Assembly: GCA_015485015.1 (NCBI GenBank)
Contig: WFUK01000287.1
Location: 1-5,915, forward strand
Length of the DNA stretch: 5,915 bases
Reading direction: 5' to 3'
Source of the DNA: Paracoccaceae bacterium
GTDB taxonomy: Bacteria > Pseudomonadota > Alphaproteobacteria > Rhodobacterales > Rhodobacteraceae
A model generated the notes under the pieces. That model saw only the letters and a list, made by a program, of their open reading frames with translations, was not told the DNA's origin and did no database searches. How positions within the stretch are numbered: the stretch's first letter is position 1; each line of letters starts with the position of its first letter. A program made the translations under genes and the position numbers. Positions 1-5,915 of the stretch are shown here, in pieces.

Positions 1-360
1 ATCGAGGCCAGCGGCCAGCAATTTAGCGGTGAAGACCGGATTTTTCCGGCCAGTTCATCCAGCTCTGAAACCCACCCTGCCGATCTGCTGCTGCGCCCGC
101 TGCGCGGCGAGACCTTTATGCTGCATTTTCATCTACATCCCGATGTGTCGGTGAAAAAAGAGGAGGACCATTGCCTGGGCCTGACCCTGCCAAACGGCGC
201 GCATTGGGTTTTTCGCCAAGAGGGCGGGCTAACCTGCCTTGAAGATTCAATATATCTCGATCACAGCCCGATTGCGCCACGTGCGACCAAACAAATCGTT
301 GTGATAGGGCGCACGCTCGACTATGTAGGCGCCATTCGCTGGAGCTTTACCAAAGCCTAG
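1..360 (+). CDS. Heparinase II/III-like family protein, C-terminal fragment (5' end outside window)
   Basis: An open frame runs from the first base to a TAG at 358-360, giving 119 visible residues; the start lies to the left of the window. The fragment resembles the C-terminal beta-sheet domain of alphaproteobacterial heparinase II/III-like proteins. It has GEDRI at visible residues 10-14, HFHLHPDV at 42-49, NGAHWVF at 65-71, LEDSIYL at 80-86, PRATKQIVV at 93-101 and a closing IRWSF. Family members are polysaccharide lyase-like, but the catalytic alpha-barrel is not in view, so activity and substrate cannot be judged. A Ser/Thr-rich stretch (about residues 17-25) separates GEDRI from the HLHPD motif. 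An internal ATG at 118 is not the start, because the conserved GEDRI motif lies upstream of it in the same frame. The 31-base gap to purH suggests co-transcription. The family call rests on remembered motifs, not on a search. Confidence 0.8.
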   Translation: MEASGQQFSGEDRIFPASSSSSETHPADLLLRPLRGETFMLHFHLHPDVSVKKEEDHCLGLTLPNGAHWVFRQEGGLTCLEDSIYLDHSPIAPRATKQIVVIGRTLDYVGAIRWSFTKA

Positions 361-379
361 CCCATTTCCACCTCCTATC

Positions 380-387
380 AAGGAAAA
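380..387 (+). promoter_or_regulatory. Ribosome binding site of purH
   Basis: The purine-rich run AAGGAAAA contains AGGA at 381-384, seven bases ahead of the ATG at 392. This supports 392 as the purH start. No separate promoter is evident in the 31-base gap after the preceding gene. Confidence 0.7.
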
Positions 388-391
388 GTAA

Positions 392-1984
392 ATGCCCTCC
401 CAAAACCTCCCAATCCGCCGCGCCCTGCTTTCTGTCTCTGACAAAAGCGGGCTGATCGAGCTGGCGCAAGCGCTGCATGAACGCGATGTCGAGCTGCTCT
501 CCACCGGCGGCACCGCCAAGGCTCTGCGGGGCGCTGGCCTGCCGGTAAAAGATGTGTCGGATATCACGAATTTCCCCGAAATGATGGATGGGCGGGTGAA
601 AACCCTGCATCCCATGGTGCATGGCGGGCTGCTGGCGCTGCGCGACAATCCCGATCATCTGGCGGCGATGGAAACCCACGGCATTGGCGCAATTGATCTG
701 CTGGTGGTGAACCTTTATCCGTTTGAGGCCACGGTGGCGGCGGGGGCCGATTACGATACCTGCATCGAGAATATCGACATTGGCGGCCCTGCCATGATCC
801 GCGCGGCGGCCAAAAACCACGGCTTTGTGACCACGATTGTCGATGTGGAAGATTATAGCCTGCTGCTGGAAGATATGGACCAGCACGAGGGCGCTACCTG
901 CGGCAGGTTCCGCAAAAAACGCGCCCAGATCGCCTATGCCCGCACCGCCGCTTATGATGCGGCGGTCAGCACATGGATGGCGGCAGCGATTGGCGAGGAT
1001 GCCCCGCGCCGCCGTGCGGTATCCGGCACTTTGGCGCAAAGCCTGCGCTACGGCGAAAACCCGCATCAGGCGGCGGCGTTTTATACCGATGGATCAGAGC
1101 GCCCCGGCGTTGCCACCGCCGAGCAGCTTCAGGGCAAGGCGCTGTCTTATAACAACATCAACGATACCGATGCCGCGATTGAACTGGTGGCGGAATTTGA
1201 CCCCGCCAACGGTCCCGCCTGCGCCATTATCAAACACGCCAACCCGTGTGGCGTGGCCCAAGGCGGCTCGATGATCGAGGCCTATCAAAATGCGTTTAAC
1301 TGCGATAACGTCTCGCCCTTTGGCGGGATTATCGCACTTAATCAGCGGCTTGAAGCCGATACCGCCGAGGAGATCACCAAGATTTTCACCGAAGTGGTGA
1401 TTGCGCCCGAAGTGTCAGACGCCGCCCGCGAGATCTTTGCCAAAAAGAAAAACCTGCGGCTGTTAATCACCGGTGGCTTGCCGGATGTTTCGGAGCCAGC
1501 GCAAACTTGGCGCAAGGTTTCTGGCGGCTGGCTGGTGCAGGATAAGGATAATGGCATTGTGCTACCCGGCGAGCTGAAGGTGGTAACCAAACGCGCGCCG
1601 TCCGAGGCGGAAATGGCGGATCTGCTCTTTGCGTGGAAGGTGGCGAAACATGTGAAATCCAACGCCATTGTCTATGTGAAGAATGGCGCAACCGTGGGCA
1701 TTGGCGCGGGGCAGATGAGCCGTGTGGACTCAACCCGCATCGCCGCCAGCAAGGCCCGCGATATGGCCGAGGTGCTGGGGCTTAACGAGGTGCCAACCAT
1801 CGGTTCGGTCGTGGCGTCTGACGCGTTTTTCCCCTTTGCCGACGGGCTGATCACGGCGGCTGAAGCGGGGGCAACGGCGGTGATCCAGCCCGGTGGATCG
1901 ATGCGGGATCAAGAGGTGATCGATGCCGCCAACGAGGCGGGGCTGGCGATGATATTTACCGGCATGCGCCATTTCCGGCACTAG
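392..1984 (+). CDS. purH: Bifunctional AICAR formyltransferase / IMP cyclohydrolase PurH
   Basis: This cytosolic enzyme catalyses the last two steps of purine synthesis: formylation of AICAR by 10-formyl-tetrahydrofolate, then ring closure of FAICAR to IMP. The 530 residues match the usual bacterial length and the gene is intact. The N-terminal cyclohydrolase (MGS-like) domain spans about residues 7-155. It shows SVSDKSGL (14-21), STGGTAKAL (37-45), the KTLHP segment (70-74), NLYPF (107-111) and [18 protein letters not shown] (126-143). The expected active-site Lys, Tyr, Asp and Lys fall at about 70, 109, 129 and 141. The transformylase domain follows, with LRYGENPHQ (218-226), [11 protein letters not shown] (252-262) and the catalytic Lys-His pair in [11 protein letters not shown] (K281-H282). 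Further on are [10 protein letters not shown] (308-317), [19 protein letters not shown] (423-441) and the closing FTGMRHFRH. The start is supported by a Shine-Dalgarno sequence and by [12 protein letters not shown] beginning at residue 9. Identification is by very strong family motifs. Confidence 0.98.
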   Translation: MPSQNLPIRRALLSVSDKSGLIELAQALHERDVELLSTGGTAKALRGAGLPVKDVSDITNFPEMMDGRVKTLHPMVHGGLLALRDNPDHLAAMETHGIGAIDLLVVNLYPFEATVAAGADYDTCIENIDIGGPAMIRAAAKNHGFVTTIVDVEDYSLLLEDMDQHEGATCGRFRKKRAQIAYARTAAYDAAVSTWMAAAIGEDAPRRRAVSGTLAQSLRYGENPHQAAAFYTDGSERPGVATAEQLQGKALSYNNINDTDAAIELVAEFDPANGPACAIIKHANPCGVAQGGSMIEAYQNAFNCDNVSPFGGIIALNQRLEADTAEEITKIFTEVVIAPEVSDAAREIFAKKKNLRLLITGGLPDVSEPAQTWRKVSGGWLVQDKDNGIVLPGELKVVTKRAPSEAEMADLLFAWKVAKHVKSNAIVYVKNGATVGIGAGQMSRVDSTRIAASKARDMAEVLGLNEVPTIGSVVASDAFFPFADGLITAAEAGATAVIQPGGSMRDQEVIDAANEAGLAMIFTGMRHFRH

Positions 1985-2002
1985 GCCTGCGTGGAAAAAA
2001 TA

Positions 2003-2032
2003 AAAAAGGCCCACCGGATGGCGGGCCTTTTT
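2003..2032. terminator. Bidirectional intrinsic terminator between convergent genes
   Basis: A hairpin is formed by AAAAAGGCCC (2003-2012) and GGGCCTTTTT (2023-2032). The stem continues past one A-C mismatch (2013/2022) with CC/GG, around a GGAT loop (2016-2019). On the + strand the GC stem ends in TTTTT, 18-48 bases after the purH stop. On the minus strand the same stem is followed by TTTTTTATTTTTT (complement of 1995-2007), an even better U-tract, located just after the stop of the secreted-protein gene at 2051. It therefore probably ends both transcription units. Confidence 0.9.
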
Positions 2033-2050
2033 CCATGATCGGCTTCGCGT

Positions 2051-3292
2051 CTATTGCGCACGCACATAGCGCTGGAACGATACCCGCACCGGCTCGGAAG
2101 GCGAACCCTCCTCAAAGTTATATAGCAATACCGCAGCCAGATACCGGCCGGGGTATAGCTCTACGGCGATCTGGCTATCGCGCGTGCTATCGCTCCCCAT
2201 ACCGCTATCGTCGTTATATCCAAGCTGCTGCCCGCGATCATTATAAAGATAAAGCTGCGAATCCGCGCCGCCATTGCCGATGCCTTGAATCAGCATCAAG
2301 GAAGGCTCGGCCACCTCGAACAATATCCAGCGCGCGTCTTTGCCCACCAAAACATCGCCGGAGAAGGCCGTCTGGATCAGGCCGATATTATCAATCGGAT
2401 AATCACCGCCAATGGGGGGCGAGGCCTCGCCGCTGGCATAGCGCGCTTCAAGGAAGGCTTTTTCGTCAAAGGCCCGCACCGAAACATCAATCGGCGCATC
2501 GCCATCGGAAAGCGCGCTTACCGCAATGCAATAATCGCCGGATTGCAGCGGGGTTTGCATGTCGATTTGCGAATTCAGCCCCTCGAAATCGTCATTTTCA
2601 AACACGATATTGCCGCCATTATCATAAACACGCAGCACAGGGTCGGCATCGGTATTGCGGGCCGTAATGGTTAGGCCCAAAGGCGTATCCACGGTGAAGC
2701 GGTGATAGGTAACGGTGCCGGAGCGCGAGAAATCGATCTGGCCCCCGCCGCCCAGCGCCGCGTTGATCGGACCAAAGGCCAAGGGGGAAGCCGGCGTTGC
2801 GGCGGTGCAAGCCTCGGACGCGCCGCCACCTGTGGATGCGCCAACGGTAATCGGCTCCATATCCCAGCGGGAGAGCTGAACCGTGGTCGGCCCGTTATTG
2901 GACGAAAAGTTATAAACCCGCGCGCAATAGCTGCCAGGGTTCAGCGAGGCTTCGATGCGCGAAGCCCGCCCGCCGCCGCCATCATCATCGGAAGCCAGCT
3001 CATTGCCCGAGGTATCGAGCAGGACCATTACCGGATCCACACCGCTATCATCCGTGGCCTCGATGCGCACATCGGTGGGCGAGGAAACCTCGAATTGCAG
3101 ATAGGAGTTTACCCCGGGGGTAAGCTGCACCTGCATTTGCGCCGGATTGGAAATTTGGGAAACATCGGCCCCGAAGCCGCCAAATGGCTGCACCTCGGAT
3201 GGCGAAACCCCGCAGACGCTCAATTGCGCAAGGGCGACCGAGGGGAGAAAAATACTGGCCGTAGCCAACAAACCTAATTTTGCACGTAGCAT
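2051..3292 (-). CDS. Secreted protein with three PPC-like beta-sandwich repeats, function unknown
   Basis: The 413-residue product starts with a clear Sec signal peptide: MLRAKLGLLA, a hydrophobic core, and a likely cut after ALA at residue 22. The mature protein should be periplasmic or extracellular. It carries three copies of a repeat whose core is DPV-hydrophobic-YD-x-G-N...DD...SQI...PGxY. The cores lie at residues 86-128, 217-260 and 344-392. This resembles the bacterial pre-peptidase C-terminal (PPC) fold, in which Asp-rich loops often bind calcium. Here the loops are SDDDGGGG (101-108), ENDDFEG (232-238) and YNDDSGMGSD (359-368). The mature protein has only four cysteines: C27 and C123 bracket repeat 1, and C162 and C255 bracket repeat 2. 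A Gly/Ser/Ala-rich linker (about 150-166) separates the first two repeats. I see no protease or other catalytic domain, no lipobox and no membrane anchor. The ATG is supported by AGGAG nine bases upstream. It could be a binding, adhesion or envelope protein; none of these is demonstrated. Confidence 0.85.
   Translation of the reverse strand: MLRAKLGLLATASIFLPSVALAQLSVCGVSPSEVQPFGGFGADVSQISNPAQMQVQLTPGVNSYLQFEVSSPTDVRIEATDDSGVDPVMVLLDTSGNELASDDDGGGGRASRIEASLNPGSYCARVYNFSSNNGPTTVQLSRWDMEPITVGASTGGGASEACTAATPASPLAFGPINAALGGGGQIDFSRSGTVTYHRFTVDTPLGLTITARNTDADPVLRVYDNGGNIVFENDDFEGLNSQIDMQTPLQSGDYCIAVSALSDGDAPIDVSVRAFDEKAFLEARYASGEASPPIGGDYPIDNIGLIQTAFSGDVLVGKDARWILFEVAEPSLMLIQGIGNGGADSQLYLYNDRGQQLGYNDDSGMGSDSTRDSQIAVELYPGRYLAAVLLYNFEEGSPSEPVRVSFQRYVRAQ
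2117..2263 (-). repeat. Core of PPC-like protein repeat 3 (cysteine-free)
   Basis: It encodes residues 344-392. The pattern is DSQLYLYNDRGQQLGYNDD, then SQIAVELYPGRYLAAVLLYNF. The Asp loop is longer (SGMGSDSTRD). Leucine replaces the cysteine found after the PGxY or SGDY turn in the other two repeats. Confidence 0.7.
2513..2644 (-). repeat. Core of PPC-like protein repeat 2
   Basis: It encodes residues 217-260. The pattern is DPVLRVYDNGGNIVFENDD, then SQIDMQTPLQSGDYCIAVSA. It is the closest match to repeat 1, including a cysteine (C255) at the position equivalent to C123. Confidence 0.75.
2909..3037 (-). repeat. Core of PPC-like protein repeat 1
   Basis: It encodes residues 86-128 of the secreted protein. 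The pattern is DPVMVLLDTSGNELASDDD, then SRIEASLNPGSYCARVYNF. It aligns by eye with the other two cores in the aspartates at both ends, the Gly-rich loop and the PGxY turn. It contains C123. Confidence 0.75.
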
Positions 3293-3301
3293 AAAAGAAT
3301 A

Positions 3302-3306
3302 CTCCT
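3302..3306 (-). promoter_or_regulatory. Ribosome binding site of the secreted PPC-repeat protein
   Basis: The minus strand reads TTTAGGAGTATTCTTTT before the ATG at 3292. AGGAG lies nine bases upstream of the start codon, which fixes the start in agreement with the signal peptide. Confidence 0.75.
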
Positions 3307-3312
3307 AAAGTT

Positions 3313-3325
3313 GTTCAACGTGAAC
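3313..3325. repeat. Perfect inverted repeat GTTCA-ACG-TGAAC in the leader of the PPC-repeat gene
   Basis: Two 5-base arms are separated by three bases. The dyad lies seven bases upstream of the AGGAG on the minus strand and downstream of the candidate promoter, so it would be in the 5' untranslated leader. It could be a small operator or a short RNA hairpin near the ribosome site. A 5-base dyad can also arise by chance. Confidence 0.35.
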
Positions 3326-3346
3326 GATGCATATAGCTGCGGCGCT

Positions 3347-3375
3347 ATTTTCGGCGCGCGCTTGCCATAAGGCAA
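3347..3375 (-). promoter_or_regulatory. Candidate sigma70-type promoter for the PPC-repeat gene
   Basis: On the minus strand, TTGCCT (3370-3375) and GAAAAT (3347-3352) each match four of six positions of the -35 and -10 consensus, with an ideal 17-base spacer. An A/T-rich block directly upstream of the -35 (3376-3397) resembles an UP element. The predicted start near 3340 would give a leader of roughly 48 bases. This is inference from sequence alone. Confidence 0.4.
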
Positions 3376-3376
3376 G
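3361..3376. repeat. Inverted repeat CTTGCC-ATAA-GGCAAG overlapping the candidate -35 element
   Basis: Perfect 6-base arms surround a 4-base loop. On the + strand it is followed by five A, so on the minus strand the T-run precedes the stem, and it is not a terminator for the upstream dehydrogenase. Its overlap with the putative -35 makes a protein-binding site possible. Confidence 0.45.
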
Positions 3377-3378
3377 AA

Positions 3379-3396
3379 AAATATTGCAAAATATTT
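3379..3396. repeat. A/T-rich inverted repeat AAATATT-GCAA-AATATTT
   Basis: Perfect 7-base arms surround a 4-base centre. It could be an UP-element-like A/T block, a binding site, or part of a weak termination region for the dehydrogenase gene. The A/T stem would be weak as RNA. Confidence 0.45.
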
Positions 3397-3400
3397 CAGT

Positions 3401-3416
3401 CGGCATGAATGTGCCG
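3401..3416. repeat. GC-rich inverted repeat after the dehydrogenase gene, possible weak terminator
   Basis: CGGCA (3401-3405) pairs with TGCCG (3412-3416). It lies 26 bases downstream of the dehydrogenase stop codon on the minus strand. The following minus-strand bases are A/T-rich (ACTGAAATATTTTG) but lack an immediate run of T. It is therefore at best an imperfect terminator, and read-through into the downstream gene remains possible. Confidence 0.3.
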
Positions 3417-3442
3417 GAAACCGGATCACGCATTTTGCGACC

Positions 3443-5915
3443 CTAGCCATCCAGCCGGATATTGGCGTTTTTCGGATCATAGGGGCTATCTTCCACCACC
3501 TCGGCAGGCCAGAGACGGTCTTGCATCTTCACCTGCAGTTTCTGGCCGGTTTTGGCCAATTCCGGCGGTAAATACCCCATGCCGATGCTGCGCTCGAAAT
3601 GCACCGAATAGCCGCCCGAGGTGAGCCGCCCGACCTTTTGCCCATCCAGATAAAGCGCCTCGCGGCCCCAAGGGTCCATGTCGTCGGGACCATCAATCAA
3701 GAGCGTGCAGCATTTGGCGCGGATGCCGGTTTTCAGCATTGCTTCCTTGCCGTGGAAATCCTTATCAAGGCTCACAAAGCGCGGCAGGTCAGCCTCCAGC
3801 GGGGTGGCGTCGCGCCCCAGCTCGGTGCCAAAAGCGCGGTAGGATTTTTCCTGCCGCAGCCAATTTTGCGCCCGCGCGCCCACCAGCTTCAGCCCGTGCT
3901 TTTCGCCCGCCTTCATTAACAGGTCAAACAGGTAATTCTGCATCTCGATCGGGTGGTGCAGCTCCCAGCCCAGTTCGCCGGTATAGGCCACGCGGATGGC
4001 CTGAACCGGACACATGCCCAGCTCGATATGGCGCGCGGTCAACCATGGGAAGCGCTTGTTGGAGAGCGCAGTGGCAGGGTCCGCATCATTGATGATATCG
4101 CGCAACAGGGCGCGGGATTTCGGGCCGGCAATGGCAAAAACGCCGTATTGCGTGGTGACATCCTGAATCTCGATATAGCCGAACTCATCGGCCTTGTCGG
4201 CAGCGGCCTTGCGCAGGTAATCGGCGTCGTAAGCGGTCCAGGCGCCAGCGCTCACGAGGTAATATTCATGCTCCACCTCTCGCACAATGGTATATTCGGT
4301 GCGGGTGGTGCCGGCACCCGTTAGCGCATAGGTGAGGTTGATCCGCCCCACCGAGGGCAGCTTGTTGCAGGTAAACCAGTTCAGAAACGTCGTCGCCCCC
4401 GGGCCTTTGACGCGGTGCTTGGTAAAGGCCGAGGCCTCGACCAGCCCCACGCCTTGGCGGATGGCCTTGGCCTCCTCCACCGCGTATTGCCACCAGCCGC
4501 CACGGCGAAAGCTGCGGCTGTCATGGTCGTTAAACCCCTCCGGCGCAAAATAATTCGGGCGCTCCCAGCCATTGACACAGCCAAATTGCGCGCCGCGCGC
4601 CTTTAAGCGGTCATAGCACGGCGTGGTGCGCAGGGGGCGGCAGGCCTCGCGCTCCTCGTCGGGGTGATGCAGCACATAGACATGCTCGTAGCATTCCTCG
4701 TTTTTGCGCGCAGCATATTCCGTGGTCATCCAGTCGCCATAGCGCTTGGGGTCAAGGCTGGCCATATCGATCTCGGCCTCGCCCTCCACCATCATTTGCG
4801 CGAGGTAATAGCCGGTGCCGCCAGCAGCGGTGATGCCAAAGCTGAACCCCTCCGCCAGCCACATATTGCGCAGCCCGGGCGCAGGGCCAACCAGCGGATT
4901 GCCATCGGGCGTATAGCAAATCGGACCGTTAAAATCATCCTTGAGGCCGCTTTCCTCGCAAGACGGCATCCGGTGGATCATCGCCATATACTGATCCTCG
5001 ATCCGCTCCAGATCGAGCGGAAACAGATCGGCGCGAAAGCTATCCGGCACGCCATGCTCAAAGCAGGCGGGGGCACCTTTTTCATAAACGCCAAGGATCC
5101 AGCCGCCGCGCTCTTCGCGCACATAGGATTGGGCATCGGCATCGCGGATCACCGGATGCTCGGGGTTTTCCTTGCGCCATTCCACCAGCGCCGGATCGGC
5201 ATCGGTGACGATAAACTGATGCTCGACGGGGATGGCGGGGATTTTAATGCCCAACAGCTTGGCGGTGCGCTGGGCGTGGTTGCCCGTGGCGGTCACCACA
5301 TGCTCGGCATGGATTTCAAAACTCTCGCCAGATGGCACCAGATTGCCGCCTTTTTCCACCATCACCGCGCCGCGCACAATCCAGTGGTCGCCCGCCCACT
5401 CATAGCTATCGACCTGCCGCTTGCGGATGATTTCAACGCCGCGCTGGCGCGCCCCTTTCGCCATAGCCATGGTTACATCGGCGGGGTTTATATAGCCATC
5501 CGCCGGATGGTATAGCGCGCCTTTCAGGTCTTCGGTGCGAATAAGCGGCCAGCGTTCCCTGATCTGCGCGGGGGTCAGGAATTCGTATTCTATGCCAACA
5601 GAATCTGCCGTGGTGGCATAAAGCCTGTATTCATCCATCCGCGCTTCGGTTTGCGCCATGCGCAGATTGCCCACCACCGAAAACCCCGCATTCAGCCCAG
5701 TTTCGGCCTCCAGCTCTTTATAAAACTTCACCGAATAATCATGGATATGGCTGGTGGCATAGCCCATGTTAAACAGCGGCAATAGCCCCGCCGCGTGCCA
5801 TGTGGAGCCGGAGGTCAGCTCGTCCCGCTCCAGCAGCACCACATCATTCCAGCCCGCTTTGGCCAGATGATAGGCAATACCCGCCCCCACCGCGCCGCCG
5901 CCCACAACCAAAGCC
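3443..5915 (-). CDS. Dimethylglycine/sarcosine dehydrogenase-like FAD-dependent oxidoreductase fused to a GcvT domain (5' end outside window)
   Basis: Predicted to oxidise an N-methylated amine with FAD and pass the one-carbon unit to tetrahydrofolate bound in the GcvT half. Residues are counted from the TTG at 5911. The FAD-binding DAO domain (about 1-370) has GGGAVGAG (4-11), the ribose-binding acid in LLERDE (E28) and STWHAAGL (36-43). H39 is the histidine that carries covalent FAD in mammalian DMGDH. A short FAO_M-type linker follows (about 373-445, with PLRTTPCYDRLKARGAQFG). The GcvT domain (about 450-700) has TEYTIV (538-543), YTGELGWEL (643-651) and LRQEKSYRAFGTELGRDATPLEADL (685-709). 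The GcvT C-terminal barrel has SGGYS (765-769) and a MGYLPPE-type end. The frame stays open to the right edge (GCT TTG GTT). TTG 5911 is unlikely to be the start because the dinucleotide-binding strand would begin at residue 1; a few codons are missing. Exact substrate is not determinable; several paralogues usually exist. Confidence 0.88.
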   Translation of the reverse strand, partial: ALVVGGGAVGAGIAYHLAKAGWNDVVLLERDELTSGSTWHAAGLLPLFNMGYATSHIHDYSVKFYKELEAETGLNAGFSVVGNLRMAQTEARMDEYRLYATTADSVGIEYEFLTPAQIRERWPLIRTEDLKGALYHPADGYINPADVTMAMAKGARQRGVEIIRKRQVDSYEWAGDHWIVRGAVMVEKGGNLVPSGESFEIHAEHVVTATGNHAQRTAKLLGIKIPAIPVEHQFIVTDADPALVEWRKENPEHPVIRDADAQSYVREERGGWILGVYEKGAPACFEHGVPDSFRADLFPLDLERIEDQYMAMIHRMPSCEESGLKDDFNGPICYTPDGNPLVGPAPGLRNMWLAEGFSFGITAAGGTGYYLAQMMVEGEAEIDMASLDPKRYGDWMTTEYAARKNEECYEHVYVLHHPDEEREACRPLRTTPCYDRLKARGAQFGCVNGWERPNYFAPEGFNDHDSRSFRRGGWWQYAVEEAKAIRQGVGLVEASAFTKHRVKGPGATTFLNWFTCNKLPSVGRINLTYALTGAGTTRTEYTIVREVEHEYYLVSAGAWTAYDADYLRKAAADKADEFGYIEIQDVTTQYGVFAIAGPKSRALLRDIINDADPATALSNKRFPWLTARHIELGMCPVQAIRVAYTGELGWELHHPIEMQNYLFDLLMKAGEKHGLKLVGARAQNWLRQEKSYRAFGTELGRDATPLEADLPRFVSLDKDFHGKEAMLKTGIRAKCCTLLIDGPDDMDPWGREALYLDGQKVGRLTSGGYSVHFERSIGMGYLPPELAKTGQKLQVKMQDRLWPAEVVEDSPYDPKNANIRLDG

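Noticed and set aside
347..1066. A 239-codon open frame on the minus strand inside purH
   Set aside because: It lies wholly opposite the strongly conserved purH coding sequence, has His/Arg/Ala-rich low-information composition and shows no family motif. It is a shadow frame of GC-rich coding DNA.
1316..1324. SPFGG in PurH where many homologues have SAFGG
   Set aside because: This position is variable in the family (Ala, Ile and Ser occur in enzymes I recall), so the proline is not a meaningful anomaly.
2035..3277. Several + strand open frames (2035-2667, 2285-2674, 2702-3277) opposite the secreted-protein gene
   Set aside because: The minus-strand frame has a signal peptide, a ribosome site and three internal protein repeats. 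The + strand translations are Arg/Pro- or Gly/Ala-rich without motifs.
3274..3480. A 68-codon minus-strand open frame spanning the intergenic gap
   Set aside because: It overlaps the end of the dehydrogenase and the start of the secreted protein in another frame, has no ribosome site of note and crosses the candidate promoter. I do not regard it as a gene.
4664..5515. A 283-codon open frame on the + strand inside the dehydrogenase gene
   Set aside because: It is antisense to conserved FAD-domain sequence, His/Ala/Arg-rich, and has no recognisable domain or supporting ribosome site. It is a shadow frame.
3443..5915. Assigning a specific name such as sarcosine dehydrogenase or DMSP demethylase
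   Set aside because: DmdA lacks the N-terminal FAD domain, so it is excluded. Sarcosine versus dimethylglycine or another N-methyl amine cannot be settled from sequence motifs, and no neighbouring catabolic gene is in view.
1..5915. A new defence, mobile or biosynthetic system
   Set aside because: The window holds two housekeeping or metabolic enzymes, a partial lyase-like gene and one secreted repeat protein. I see no integrase, transposase, toxin-antitoxin pair, CRISPR repeat, reverse transcriptase or tRNA boundary, and no obvious compositional break.

Overview
The window looks like an ordinary chromosomal segment of an alphaproteobacterium, most likely a Rhodobacteraceae (roseobacter-type) relative. 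The reasons are the moderately high GC content, a heparinase II/III-like gene directly ahead of purH (an order I recall from this family), and a long dimethylglycine/sarcosine dehydrogenase-like flavoprotein with a fused GcvT domain, a family with many paralogues in roseobacters. The taxonomic call is inference from gene content, not from a marker gene.

Layout. On the + strand, the C-terminal 119 residues of a heparinase II/III-like protein (1-360) are followed after 31 bases by a complete purH (392-1984). PurH is the bifunctional enzyme for the last two steps of IMP synthesis. A strong hairpin with A-tract and T-tract flanks (about 2003-2032) lies between purH and the converging minus-strand unit, and can terminate transcription from both sides. 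On the minus strand, read from right to left, come a large FAD/folate dehydrogenase whose first few codons lie beyond the window (3443 to the right edge), a 150-base intergenic region and a secreted protein of 413 residues (2051-3292). The secreted protein is built from three copies of a PPC-like beta-sandwich repeat.

How the genes relate. purH and the heparinase-like gene are probably co-transcribed but have no obvious shared chemistry. The minus-strand flavoprotein is predicted to oxidise an N-methylated amine such as dimethylglycine or sarcosine and pass the one-carbon unit to tetrahydrofolate. 10-Formyl-tetrahydrofolate is the cofactor of PurH, so both units touch folate one-carbon metabolism, but this is adjacency and not evidence of a shared pathway. 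The secreted PPC-repeat protein has no predictable function. Its own candidate promoter in the 150-base gap suggests it can be expressed independently of the dehydrogenase.

There is no stretch over 300 bases without a gene. I saw no RNA gene, CRISPR array, insertion sequence or phage feature, and no convincing sign of a new multi-gene system. The least explained parts are the triplicated secreted protein and the dyad-rich gap upstream of it.
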